Shown piece by piece: positions 27,024 through 34,445 of a DNA stretch of 64,000 bases (positions are counted from its first letter, which is position 1; every line of letters begins with the position of its first letter). Under the pieces are notes generated by a model. The model worked only from the letters and a program-made list of their open reading frames with translations, was not told the origin of the DNA and ran no database searches. A program made the translations under genes and the position numbers. The stretch lies in the NCBI RefSeq assembly GCF_001633105.1, contig NZ_LUKZ01000002.1:230926-294925 (forward strand), written 5' to 3'. Source of the stretch: Acidovorax sp. GW101-3H11. Lineage in GTDB: Bacteria > Pseudomonadota > Gammaproteobacteria > Burkholderiales > Burkholderiaceae_C.

Positions 27024-28118
27024 TCAGCTCGGGAGCATCGTGGCGATATGCCCGGCGCGCGGGTCGCCGCTGCCCGCCAGCACGCTCGCAAACAGCGCTT
27101 GGGTGGCCTGGGGCCCCGCATGCTGCTGCACTACCAGCCAGGGCTGCGGCCCGGCCGACACGGCGGTGCTGAACTGGTTCCAGGCCGCCACCAGGCGCTC
27201 GTTCAAGCCCTGGGCGCCCCAGTCGGTGTGGCGCTTCTTGACCTGGGCGGGAGCGAAGAACATCACTGGGCGCGGGCCGGGCAGCTGGCCTGCGCCGCCC
27301 AGATCGCCCACATGGCTCGCACCCACCGAGCAGCTGTAGGCCAGGCCCGTGAAGTGGGCATGGATGCGCTGGCGCAGGCCCACGCTGCCTGCAAAGTCGA
27401 TGTACACGCTGGGCGTGGCGCCGTCGAGGGTGTCCAGTGCGTCGTAGGTGACCACGCGGTGGTAGCAGCCCAGGCTCTCGCAAAACGCCACATTGCCGGG
27501 CGAGGTGAGGCCGATGACCTCGATGCCCTCGCGCTGTGCGAGCTGGAATGCTGTGCCGTAGGCGGTTTTGCTCGACGCACTGGACAGCAGCATGCGCCGG
27601 GCGCCAAAGAACTGCTGGTCGGCCAGAAAGTCGTCGATGAGCCACGAGGTGATGAACAGCGGCCGCAGCAGCGCCTGCACGTCCTCGTTGTCGGCGCGGT
27701 ACAGCCCGTCGGTGCGGGTGCGCAGGTAGTGGTTGTAGACCGCGTGCAGGCCTGCGCGGTGGGCGGCGCCGTCGCTGAAGCCCGTGGGGTTGACGCGCTG
27801 GGGCGAGAGTACGGCCTGTTCGGCCATGGGCCAGTAGCCATAGAGGCGCTCGCCCACGGCCACCTCGGGGTGCTGTGACTCGGTCACCGTGCCAAAGCCC
27901 CACACGGGCACGATGCCCCAGCCCGCCTCGCCGGTGGGGAAGAACTGCCAGTAGTTCAACATGTCGCCCAGCGCGGCGTAGGTGATGTTGTTGGCCGTGA
28001 GGGCGAAGGAATCGACCCGCACGCGGACCTGGCCGTCGGCCAGCGGGGTGTCGTCGGTGGTCAACAGGCGGGTGCTGGCCAGCTGGTCCTGGCGCACGAG
28101 GAGGGTGGTGGTGCTCAT
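27024..28118 (-). CDS. DUF2855 family protein
   Basis: A 364-residue cytoplasmic protein of the DUF2855 family, which looks like a distant medium-chain dehydrogenase/reductase relative: an N-terminal GroES-like part (VRVRVDSFALTANNITYA, GWGIVPVWGFGTV) and a Rossmann-like part (MLLSSASSKTAYGTAFQL, IEVIGLTSPGN). No zinc-binding cluster is evident. The reaction is unknown. It ends 44 bases before the srkA start on the same strand and may be co-transcribed with it. Confidence 0.82.
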   Translation of the reverse strand: MSTTTLLVRQDQLASTRLLTTDDTPLADGQVRVRVDSFALTANNITYAALGDMLNYWQFFPTGEAGWGIVPVWGFGTVTESQHPEVAVGERLYGYWPMAEQAVLSPQRVNPTGFSDGAAHRAGLHAVYNHYLRTRTDGLYRADNEDVQALLRPLFITSWLIDDFLADQQFFGARRMLLSSASSKTAYGTAFQLAQREGIEVIGLTSPGNVAFCESLGCYHRVVTYDALDTLDGATPSVYIDFAGSVGLRQRIHAHFTGLAYSCSVGASHVGDLGGAGQLPGPRPVMFFAPAQVKKRHTDWGAQGLNERLVAAWNQFSTAVSAGPQPWLVVQQHAGPQATQALFASVLAGSGDPRAGHIATMLPS

Positions 28119-28220
28119 GCCGCGACGCTAAACGAAAGCGGGCTTGCGCTCAAGCGGGGTGCGCCGCCTGGGCGACAGGGGGCCGGGGATGGGCGCCTGA
28201 TCCACGCCAACAGCACACAG

Positions 28221-28303
28221 CCGTTCACGCTGAGCTTGTCGAAGCGCTGCGCAGGGCTTCGACCCTTCGACGAAGCTCAGGACAGGCAAGCTCAGCCGAA
28301 CGG
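28221..28303. repeat. Extragenic palindrome CCGTTCACGCTGAG..., copy 1
   Basis: The element runs from CCGTTCACGCTGAGCTTGTC to CTCAGCCGAACGG, with GCTTCGAC-type internal arms, and so forms a long imperfect hairpin. A related, tighter copy lies at 51339-51398. Elements with this GCTGAGC-TGTCGAAGC sequence are widespread in proteobacterial intergenic DNA. Confidence 0.75.
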
Positions 28304-28360
28304 GCTGTGATGGCGGAGCGTGAGCCGTATCAGTTGTCCATGGCGCTGATGAAACGGGCG

Positions 28361-28474
28361 CGGCCCGAGCCAGTGCCCCCGTGCAAGGGCCGCCCCGCCG
28401 CACCGGGGGCGTCCCCCACCCGCTTTGCACAGCAAGGCGAGAGAGGGGGAAGGCGCGAAGCGACTCAGGGGGTG
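28361..28474 (-). repeat. GC-rich 3'-end repeat, copy 2
   Basis: This copy shares CAAGGGCCGCCCCGCCGC (28384-28401) and the AAGGCGCGAAGCG...CTCAGGGGG arm with the other two. It ends about ten bases from the stop codon of the kinase/USP gene. It carries an extra internal stretch (28420-28440) compared with copy 3. Confidence 0.75.
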
Positions 28475-28484
28475 TTTCACTTCA

Positions 28485-29924
28485 TCAGCCCGGGAACGTC
28501 TGGCCCAGCTGCTCAAACGGCAGCGCCTGTTTGACCAGGATGACGGTGCAGGGCGCGTCGCGCGCCACGCGGATGGGCACGGTGTCGATGAAGCGCTGCA
28601 TCTGCAGCCCGTGCGTGGCGGCGCCCACGATCATCATGCTCGCATGGTTGCTGGCTGCGTAGCGCACCAGGGCCTGGGCTACGTCGCTGGCTTCCAGCAC
28701 GTGGTAGCTCACGGCATGGCCGGTCAGGTCCAGTCCTTGGGCCCATTGGCGCAGGCGGGCCATGTGCTGGCGGTGCAGCGTGGTTTCGCTGCGCTCGCTG
28801 TCGCTGGTGCTGCTGGCGCTGGGCGAGATCACCGTCACGCAGGCCAGCCGCGCGCCGGGGCGGATGCCCAGTGAGCGCGCCACGGCCTGGCGCAGTGAAT
28901 ACAGCGTGGCATCGCTCACATCGGCATGGGGCACGGCGACCATGAGGATGGGCGTGTCTTCGATCTGCGCCGACGGCAGCGGGCTGGGCTGGTAGTGCAT
29001 GCCCGCCGCGCGCAGCCAGCGCTTGAAATGGGTGGAGAGGGGCGTGCGCTCGGTGCGCTCGCCGCGTTCGGTCATCAGCACCTGATCGGGGTGGGTCAGA
29101 TCGAACGCCAGGTGCGCGGCCGAGGGGTAGCGGTGGGATGCCTCGGGCTCCAGACAGCGCAGGATGACCTCCTGCAGCCAGGGCGGGATGTCGGCGCGGT
29201 GCTTGCGCGGCGGAGCGGGCGTCATCCATAGGCGCTGGCGCATGCCACCGCTGGTGGTGGGCGCACCAAACGGCAGCTCGCCGGTGGCCAGCTCGTACAG
29301 CATCACGCCGATGGCAAAGATGTCGCTGCGCGGGTCGCCGCGCACGCCCACCACCTGCTCGGGCGCGATCCAGGCGGGCGAGCCCACGGCCTGGCGCATC
29401 TCCTCGGCCAGCAGGTCGGGGTAGTGGGCGTGGTACGAGAGGCCAAAGTCCAGCAGCACGGCGCTGCCATCGTCTTTGATGAGCACGTTGGCGGGCTTGA
29501 GGTCCAGGTGGCACACGTTCTGCTGGTGCAGGCTGTGCGCTGCGTGCGCCGTGGCCGCGCCCAGGCGGGCGATGGTTGCCGTGTCGCAGCGCCCCGGCGC
29601 TTCATCCAGCCAGTGCTGCAGCGTCTGGCCGGGGATGTACTCCATGACCAGGTACGGCAGCCGCACCAGGTCGCCCGCCGCCACAAAACGCGGCACATGC
29701 GGGCCGCTGAGCACGGGCAGGATCTGCAGCTCCACCTCGAAGCTCACGATGTTCTCGGCCCCGTCGCCCGCCGTCATACGCGGGATCTTCATCGCCATGG
29801 CAAAGCCGGGGCTGCGGCCTTCTTGCGCGTATTCCACGGCGTAGATGTGGGCCATGCCGCCCGCGTGGATGCAGTCCACCACGCGGAAGCCGTCGATCTC
29901 GGTGCCGGGCTCCAGCAGCTTCAT
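28485..29924 (-). CDS. Ser/Thr protein kinase fused to a universal stress protein domain
   Basis: A 479-residue cytoplasmic protein. The kinase domain (about 10-285) has a glycine loop HAGGMAHIY, ATP lysine Lys46, catalytic HLDLKPAN (Asp141, Lys143, Asn146), DFG at 159-161 and an APE (IAPEQ). The second part (about 324-467) is a UspA-type fold (ILMVAVPHADVSD; MIVGAATHG), but the G-x2-G-x9-G(S/T) ATP motif is not intact. It starts one base after the stop of a metallophosphoesterase gene, so the two are almost certainly made together as a kinase/phosphatase pair. The start at 29924 was chosen by family match. Confidence 0.88.
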   Translation of the reverse strand: MKLLEPGTEIDGFRVVDCIHAGGMAHIYAVEYAQEGRSPGFAMAMKIPRMTAGDGAENIVSFEVELQILPVLSGPHVPRFVAAGDLVRLPYLVMEYIPGQTLQHWLDEAPGRCDTATIARLGAATAHAAHSLHQQNVCHLDLKPANVLIKDDGSAVLLDFGLSYHAHYPDLLAEEMRQAVGSPAWIAPEQVVGVRGDPRSDIFAIGVMLYELATGELPFGAPTTSGGMRQRLWMTPAPPRKHRADIPPWLQEVILRCLEPEASHRYPSAAHLAFDLTHPDQVLMTERGERTERTPLSTHFKRWLRAAGMHYQPSPLPSAQIEDTPILMVAVPHADVSDATLYSLRQAVARSLGIRPGARLACVTVISPSASSTSDSERSETTLHRQHMARLRQWAQGLDLTGHAVSYHVLEASDVAQALVRYAASNHASMMIVGAATHGLQMQRFIDTVPIRVARDAPCTVILVKQALPFEQLGQTFPG

Positions 29925-29925
29925 G

Positions 29926-30684
29926 TCACTGGCCTTTTTCCAAGCGGTCGGCGTAGAAGCCCGGCAGGCAGGCGGCGCGGATGGCGGCGGCGGCGGCCAG
30001 GTGGTCATACGGCACGCGGTAGAAGGTGATCTGCTTGGCGGTGTCGTCAAACAGCGCGTACATGGCGCGCGCGTCGCCGTCGCGCGGCTGGCCCACCGAG
30101 CCCACGATGCCCAGCCACTGGCGGTGCGTTGGCACGGGCACCGGCACGCCGGGCTCGGGCGCAAAGCGCATCAGCTTGGCGGTGGGCGTGAGGAAGTACA
30201 GCACCTGCTCGTGCACATGGCCGCAGAACACGTAGCGGATGGCGGGGTCGATACCCTGCGCGGCCGTCATGCTGCGCTCGGCGGCGTTGGAGTCCTCGAC
30301 ATACCGCCACTGCGCGGGCATGTCGGCACTGGCGTGCACCAGCAGCGCGCTGCTGCCCAGGCGTGCGGTGAGCGGCAGGGACTGCAAAAAGGCAATGTGG
30401 CTGTTGCCCAACTGGTCGTGTGTCCACTGCGCGCCCAGCTCGCTGCGGTTGCGCGGGTTGGCGGGGGGCGTCAGGGCCATGGCGTCGTGGTTGCCCAGCA
30501 CACACAGGGCGCCTTGCCGGGCCAGGTCACGCACTTGCTCCACCACGGCCACGGGCTCGCCACCGTAGCCCACCAGGTCGCCCAGCAGCGCAAATTGTTC
30601 GGCGCCCTGGGCGCGGGCGTGCTGCAGGCAGGCGTCCAGGGCCTGGCGGTTGGCGTGGATGTCGGACAGCAGGGCGATTTTCAT
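29926..30684 (-). CDS. Metallophosphoesterase
   Basis: A 252-residue calcineurin-type phosphoesterase with all five metal/catalytic blocks visible: SDIHAN, LGDLVGYG, LGNHD, a VHASAD histidine and CGHVHEQ. It resembles the YfcE/DUF2437-like single-domain enzymes with two metal ions. The stop is one base from the start of the kinase-USP gene, so a role as the opposing phosphatase is plausible, although small-molecule phosphodiester hydrolysis cannot be excluded. Confidence 0.88.
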   Translation of the reverse strand: MKIALLSDIHANRQALDACLQHARAQGAEQFALLGDLVGYGGEPVAVVEQVRDLARQGALCVLGNHDAMALTPPANPRNRSELGAQWTHDQLGNSHIAFLQSLPLTARLGSSALLVHASADMPAQWRYVEDSNAAERSMTAAQGIDPAIRYVFCGHVHEQVLYFLTPTAKLMRFAPEPGVPVPVPTHRQWLGIVGSVGQPRDGDARAMYALFDDTAKQITFYRVPYDHLAAAAAIRAACLPGFYADRLEKGQ

Positions 30685-30759
30685 GGGGTTGTCTCCAACC
30701 CCATCATCGCGCCCATGGCTGAATGCCAGCTTGCAGGTGGCAGTGCTGGCCTGGATTCA

Positions 30760-30818
30760 AAGCAAAAATAGCTGTTACCGCCCGTCTATAGGGCGGTAAC
30801 AGCTATGGATTTGATAGC
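30760..30818 (+). repeat. Dispersed 55-60 base repeat, copy e, with a perfect 15-base hairpin
   Basis: The copy lies between the metallophosphoesterase and DUF1304 genes. Unlike other copies its middle forms a perfect inverted repeat, TAGCTGTTACCGCCC at 30769-30783 and GGGCGGTAACAGCTA at 30791-30805, with a 7-base loop. It abuts the DUF1304 stop codon and could end transcription of the ohrR operon. Confidence 0.8.
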
Positions 30819-31205
30819 TCAGAGGCTGCGCTGTGCGGCGGGTTTTTTGTCCAGCGCCAGCACCAGGCCCAGCGCGATGATCGCGGGCAGCGCCTGGCTG
30901 AAGAAGATCTTGGGCGCTGCGGTGGCGGCACCAAACACCCCGGCCACGATCACGCAGGCCAGGAAGAAGATCTTGAACACCCGGTTGCCGGTGAACAGCC
31001 CCCAGAACAGGCCTGCCGCCAGAAAACCGTTGTACAGCCCCTGGTTGGCCGCCAGCGTGGTGGTGGCGTCCGCCAGCTCCTGGGTAAGGTTGAAGGTTTT
31101 CATGCCCAGGGGCTTGTTCCAGAAGAACATTTCGAGCACGAGGATGTACACATGCTCGATGGCCACCAGGGCCACCGCGATGCGGGGAAGCAACTGGCGG
31201 CCCAT
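30819..31205 (-). CDS. DUF1304 family membrane protein
   Basis: A 128-residue inner-membrane protein with four predicted helices. It opens with a VALVAIEHVYILVLEMFFW helix and has NQGLYNGFLAAGLFWG, both characteristic of DUF1304. The function is unknown. It starts three bases after the ohr stop codon region, so it is the third gene of an ohrR-ohr-DUF1304 operon and is probably peroxide-induced. Confidence 0.88.
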   Translation of the reverse strand: MGRQLLPRIAVALVAIEHVYILVLEMFFWNKPLGMKTFNLTQELADATTTLAANQGLYNGFLAAGLFWGLFTGNRVFKIFFLACVIVAGVFGAATAAPKIFFSQALPAIIALGLVLALDKKPAAQRSL

Positions 31206-31208
31206 GGC

Positions 31209-31625
31209 TTACACCAGCGTGATGGTCACGTCGATGTTGCCGCGCGTGGCGTTGGAGTAGGGGCAGACCTGGTGGGCTGCGTCCACCAGCTTCTGGGCGG
31301 TTTCCTTGTCCAGGCCGGGCAGGCTGATGGCCAGGCGGGCGGCGATGCCGTAGGCGTTCGGGATAGGGCCCAGGTCCACTTCGGCGTCGATGGACACGTC
31401 CTGGGGCACGGGGATGCCGATCTTGCCGCCGACGGCCTTCATCGCGCCGATGAAGCAGGCGGCGTAGCCGGAGGCAAACAGCTGCTCGGGGTTGGTGCCG
31501 GTGCCGGAGGTGCCGGGCGAGGACAGCTTGACTTCCAGGCGGCCGTCATCGGTCTTGGCGGCGCCGTCGCGGCCGCCGGTCACGTGCGACTTGGCGGTGT
31601 ACAGGACTTTTTCGAGTGTGGTCAT
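31209..31625 (-). CDS. ohr: Organic hydroperoxide resistance protein Ohr
   Basis: A 138-residue OsmC/Ohr-family peroxidase that reduces organic hydroperoxides with its reactive cysteine. Cys57 (in YAACFIGA) and Cys121 (in [13 protein letters not shown]) are the peroxidatic and resolving pair, and the tail NIDVTITLV is typical. The subfamily is Ohr rather than OsmC by the [11 protein letters not shown] motif. It lies directly downstream of its likely repressor gene, with DUF1304 after it. Confidence 0.95.
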   Translation of the reverse strand: MTTLEKVLYTAKSHVTGGRDGAAKTDDGRLEVKLSSPGTSGTGTNPEQLFASGYAACFIGAMKAVGGKIGIPVPQDVSIDAEVDLGPIPNAYGIAARLAISLPGLDKETAQKLVDAAHQVCPYSNATRGNIDVTITLV

Positions 31626-31697
31626 GGTGTCTTCCTTGCGGTTGTTGCCCACTGGCGGGCGGTGGAGGGAATCGGTGTTTGCGTGGTCTGCAGGCCG

Positions 31698-32162
31698 TCA
31701 GCGTTGCTCGCTGAGCCGGGCCCTCAGCTGCTTGAGTTCGGTGGTCAGGGCGGTCAGCTCGGCAATCGAGCACTGGCTGCTTTGCAGCACGCATGGCGGG
31801 ATGGCCTCGGCCTGGTCGCGCAGCGCGCGGCCCTCGGCCGTGAGGGTGATGCGCACGCGGCGCTCGTCCTGCACATCGCGCAGCCGGGCAATCTGGCCCT
31901 GCGCCTCCAGGCGCTTGAGCAGTGGCGTGAGCGTGCCGGAGTCGAGAAACAGGCGCTCGCCCAGCTCGGACACCGTCACGCCGTCCTGCTCCCACAGCAC
32001 CAGCATCACGAGGTACTGCGGGTAGGTCAGGCCGATGCGGTCGAGCAGGGGCTTGTAGAGCTTGGTCATCGCCAGCGAGGCGGAATACAGCGCAAAGCAG
32101 ACCTGGTTGTCCAGCCGCAGGATGGCGGGGCTGGGAGTGGAGGGGGTGCTGGGGCTGGGCAT
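31698..32162 (-). CDS. ohrR: MarR-family organic peroxide sensor OhrR
   Basis: A 154-residue repressor. Cys22 sits in the motif [13 protein letters not shown], the sensing cysteine position of OhrR, and Cys124 and Cys131 near the C-terminus fit the two-cysteine class as in Xanthomonas. The winged helix ([23 protein letters not shown]) and the [10 protein letters not shown] wing are standard. Oxidation by organic peroxides should release it from DNA. It is first in the operon ohrR-ohr-DUF1304, and a palindrome lies 25 bases upstream of its start. Confidence 0.94.
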   Translation of the reverse strand: MPSPSTPSTPSPAILRLDNQVCFALYSASLAMTKLYKPLLDRIGLTYPQYLVMLVLWEQDGVTVSELGERLFLDSGTLTPLLKRLEAQGQIARLRDVQDERRVRITLTAEGRALRDQAEAIPPCVLQSSQCSIAELTALTTELKQLRARLSEQR

Positions 32163-32186
32163 GGGGTGAATTGTGGCGGGTTATTT

Positions 32187-32200
32187 AATTGCGTGCAATT
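32187..32200. promoter_or_regulatory. Putative OhrR operator
   Basis: The perfect palindrome AATTGC-GT-GCAATT lies 25 bases upstream of ohrR in an AT-rich stretch (32181-32220) that stands out from the GC-rich surroundings. A/T-rich AATT-containing palindromes are the usual OhrR target. It could repress the whole ohrR-ohr-DUF1304 operon. Confidence 0.6.
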
Positions 32201-32302
32201 GAATTTTGTAAAACCTTGTTGCAGGCGAGGACGGGCTGGATGGAGAGTTGCGGAGACTCGGCCGATGGTAGACGCGCGCCTGTACAAGGCGTAGTTCGAG
32301 TC

Positions 32303-32366
32303 TGATTGCTATATTTTTAATAGCTAATTTGGCATATTGAACGGGCGGTAACGGCCATTTTTGCTT
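32303..32366 (-). repeat. Dispersed 55-60 base repeat, copy f
   Basis: In reverse orientation: AGCAAAAATGGCCGTTACCG on the minus strand, followed by CCCGTTCAATATGCC and GCTATTAAAAATATAGC. It lies between the enoyl-CoA hydratase gene and ohrR, both on the minus strand. Confidence 0.8.
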
Positions 32367-32456
32367 GAACTTTTGTGTGCTCCAGGCGCATGAAGGCCGC
32401 CGACCCGGCCAGGAGGGGCGTGGGGTGGCGGAGCCCGCAGCCGCCCCCGGCTCCGA

Positions 32457-33275
32457 TCAGCGCCCGCTGAACTGCGCGGGCCGCCGCTCCACAAAAGCGC
32501 GCACGCCCTCGGCGGCGTCCTCGCTGTTGGCCAGCGCCTTCTGCACCGGGATGAACTCGGCCACGGCCGCCGCCTGCCCCTGCTCGATGGCCTTGAGCAC
32601 ATTGAGCCGCGTGGCCACCACGGCCAGCGGGGCCTGGGCCTCGATGCGCTGCGCGATGGCAATGGCTTCATCGAGGACCTGCGCGGCGGGCACCACCTTT
32701 TGCACAAAGTTCAGCCGGTAGGCTTCGCTGCTGCCGAACTCGTCGGCCGTGAGCAGGTGCAGCAGCGCGTTGCCCGTGCCCGCGCGCTCGGCCATGCGCA
32801 GCGTCGCGCCCCCCGTGGCCATGATGCCGCGCTGCACTTCCATCTGCGAAAAGCGGCAGTCATCCGCCGCGACCACGATGTCGGCGCCCAGCATCAGCTC
32901 GATGCCCACCGTGAAGCAGATGCCCTTGACGGCCGCCACCATGGGCTTGGTGCGGCGCCGGTAGCCGGGCAGGCCGTAGTCGTGCGGCTCCACCAGGCCT
33001 TCGGGGATGGCTTTTTCGCCGCGCTGCATGTAGGCGCTCACAGCGGGCAGATCGAGCCCGGCGGTGAAGTGGTCGCCAAACGCGTGCAGCACGCCCACGC
33101 GCAGGGCGGGGTCGTCATCGAGGTGGGTGTAGGCCTCGGCCAGCTGGCGGAACATGGGTGGGGTCCAGCCATTGCGCTTGGCGGGCCGGTTGATACCGAT
33201 CAGCAGCACATGGCCGATGACCTGGGTGTCGATGTTGCCCTCGGGTGGGGGCGTGGTGGGGGTGATGTTTGTCAT
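32457..33275 (-). CDS. Enoyl-CoA hydratase/isomerase family protein
   Basis: A 272-residue crotonase-fold protein. The oxyanion-hole regions (HFTAGLDLPAVS and AAVKGICFTVGIELML) are present, and both glutamates at the positions used by hydratases appear conserved (in VGIELML and in SQMEVQRG). It could hydrate an enoyl-CoA in fatty acid or aromatic acid breakdown. It is followed by a hydroxyacyl-CoA dehydrogenase gene on the same strand with a repeat in between, so a related pathway role is likely but unproven. Confidence 0.85.
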   Translation of the reverse strand: MTNITPTTPPPEGNIDTQVIGHVLLIGINRPAKRNGWTPPMFRQLAEAYTHLDDDPALRVGVLHAFGDHFTAGLDLPAVSAYMQRGEKAIPEGLVEPHDYGLPGYRRRTKPMVAAVKGICFTVGIELMLGADIVVAADDCRFSQMEVQRGIMATGGATLRMAERAGTGNALLHLLTADEFGSSEAYRLNFVQKVVPAAQVLDEAIAIAQRIEAQAPLAVVATRLNVLKAIEQGQAAAVAEFIPVQKALANSEDAAEGVRAFVERRPAQFSGR

Positions 33276-33377
33276 GGGCGCAGGTCTCCTGGCCCATGAT
33301 TGAAAACGCTTAGCGTGCTGGGAGCCGTCTCAGCCGAGACAGTGCGACTGACCAACGTACGCGGCCTAAAAAACTGG

Positions 33378-33467
33378 CGCGGCCCATGCCAGCGCCCCCG
33401 CGCAAGGGCCGCCCCGCCGCGCTGGGGGCGTCCCCCTGGGGGGAAGGCGCGAAGCGCCTCAGGGGGA
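33378..33467 (-). repeat. GC-rich 3'-end repeat, copy 3
   Basis: The shortest copy carries CAAGGGCCGCCCCGCCGC at 33403-33420 and ends two bases from the stop codon of the 3-hydroxybutyryl-CoA dehydrogenase gene. It lacks the internal stretch found in copies 1 and 2. Confidence 0.75.
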
Positions 33468-33468
33468 A

Positions 33469-34317
33469 TCAATAGCTATACACGCCCTGGCCCGTCTTGC
33501 GACCCAGACGGCCCGCAGCCACCATTTCCTTGAGCAGCGGGCAGGGGCGGTACTTGCTGTCGCCAAACTCGGTCAGGTACACGTCCATCACGGCCAGGCA
33601 CACATCCAGCCCGATCATGTCGGCCAGCGCCAGCGGGCCGATGGGCTGGTTGCAGCCCAGCTTCATGCCCGCGTCAATGTCCTCGGGCGTGGCCAGGCCT
33701 TCGGCCAGCACGAAGAAGGCCTCGTTGATCATGGGCACCAGGATGCGGTTGACCACAAAACCGGGCGCGTTCTTCACGGTGATGGGGCTCTTGCCCAGGG
33801 CTTCGGCCAGGGCCTTCACGGCGTCGTGGGTGGCGTCGCTGGTCTGCAGGCCGCGGATGATCTCCACCAGCGCCATCATGGGCACGGGGTTGAAGAAGTG
33901 CATGCCGATGAAACGGTCGGCACGGCTGGTGGCGGCGGCCAGCTTGGTGATGGAGATCGAAGAGGTGTTCGATGCGATCAGCACCTCGGGCGCCACGATG
34001 GCATCCACCTGCTTCAGGATCTTGAGCTTGAGTTCGTAGTTTTCGGTGGCGGCCTCGATCACCAATTGCGCGGCCTTGAGGTCGTCGTAGCGGGTGGAGG
34101 TTTGGATGCGTGCCAGGGCCGCCGCCTTGTCGGCTTCGCTGATCTTTTCTTTCTTGATCAGGCGGTCCAGGCTGCCGGCCACGGTGGCCAGGCCTTTTTG
34201 CACTGCAGCATCGGAGATATCGACCATCACCACGTTGATGCCCGACACCGCACAGGCCTGTGCAATGCCGTTGCCCATGGTGCCTGCGCCGATGATGCCT
34301 ACGGTCTGAATCGTCAT
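33469..34317 (-). CDS. 3-hydroxybutyryl-CoA dehydrogenase
   Basis: A 282-residue NAD-dependent dehydrogenase that interconverts 3-hydroxybutyryl-CoA and acetoacetyl-CoA. The N-terminal Rossmann motif GAGTMGNG is at residues 10-17; SNTSSISITKLA and HFFNPVPMMALVEII carry the catalytic region, and the C-terminal domain has GFVVNRILVPMINEA. The start at 34317 matches the MTIQTVGIIGAGTMG family start. It serves butyrate/PHB or fatty acid metabolism. Confidence 0.93.
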   Translation of the reverse strand: MTIQTVGIIGAGTMGNGIAQACAVSGINVVMVDISDAAVQKGLATVAGSLDRLIKKEKISEADKAAALARIQTSTRYDDLKAAQLVIEAATENYELKLKILKQVDAIVAPEVLIASNTSSISITKLAAATSRADRFIGMHFFNPVPMMALVEIIRGLQTSDATHDAVKALAEALGKSPITVKNAPGFVVNRILVPMINEAFFVLAEGLATPEDIDAGMKLGCNQPIGPLALADMIGLDVCLAVMDVYLTEFGDSKYRPCPLLKEMVAAGRLGRKTGQGVYSY

Positions 34318-34445
34318 ATAGAGAGCCCTCTTCAAAGTGAAACGGATGGACGGAATGGTAAGGCGAATCGCACGACCGTTCGGTTATCGTGCATTCACCC
34401 AGAACAAACAAACCGCCGCACAGCATGGCGGAGGAGACACACAAC

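Larger units (their letters stand above)
28119..28484. other. Repeat-filled intergenic region (366 bases)
   Basis: The region lies between the DUF2855 gene and the kinase gene, both on the minus strand. It holds an extragenic palindromic element (28221-28303) and the second GC-rich 3'-end repeat (28361-28474). No gene was seen. Confidence 0.6.
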
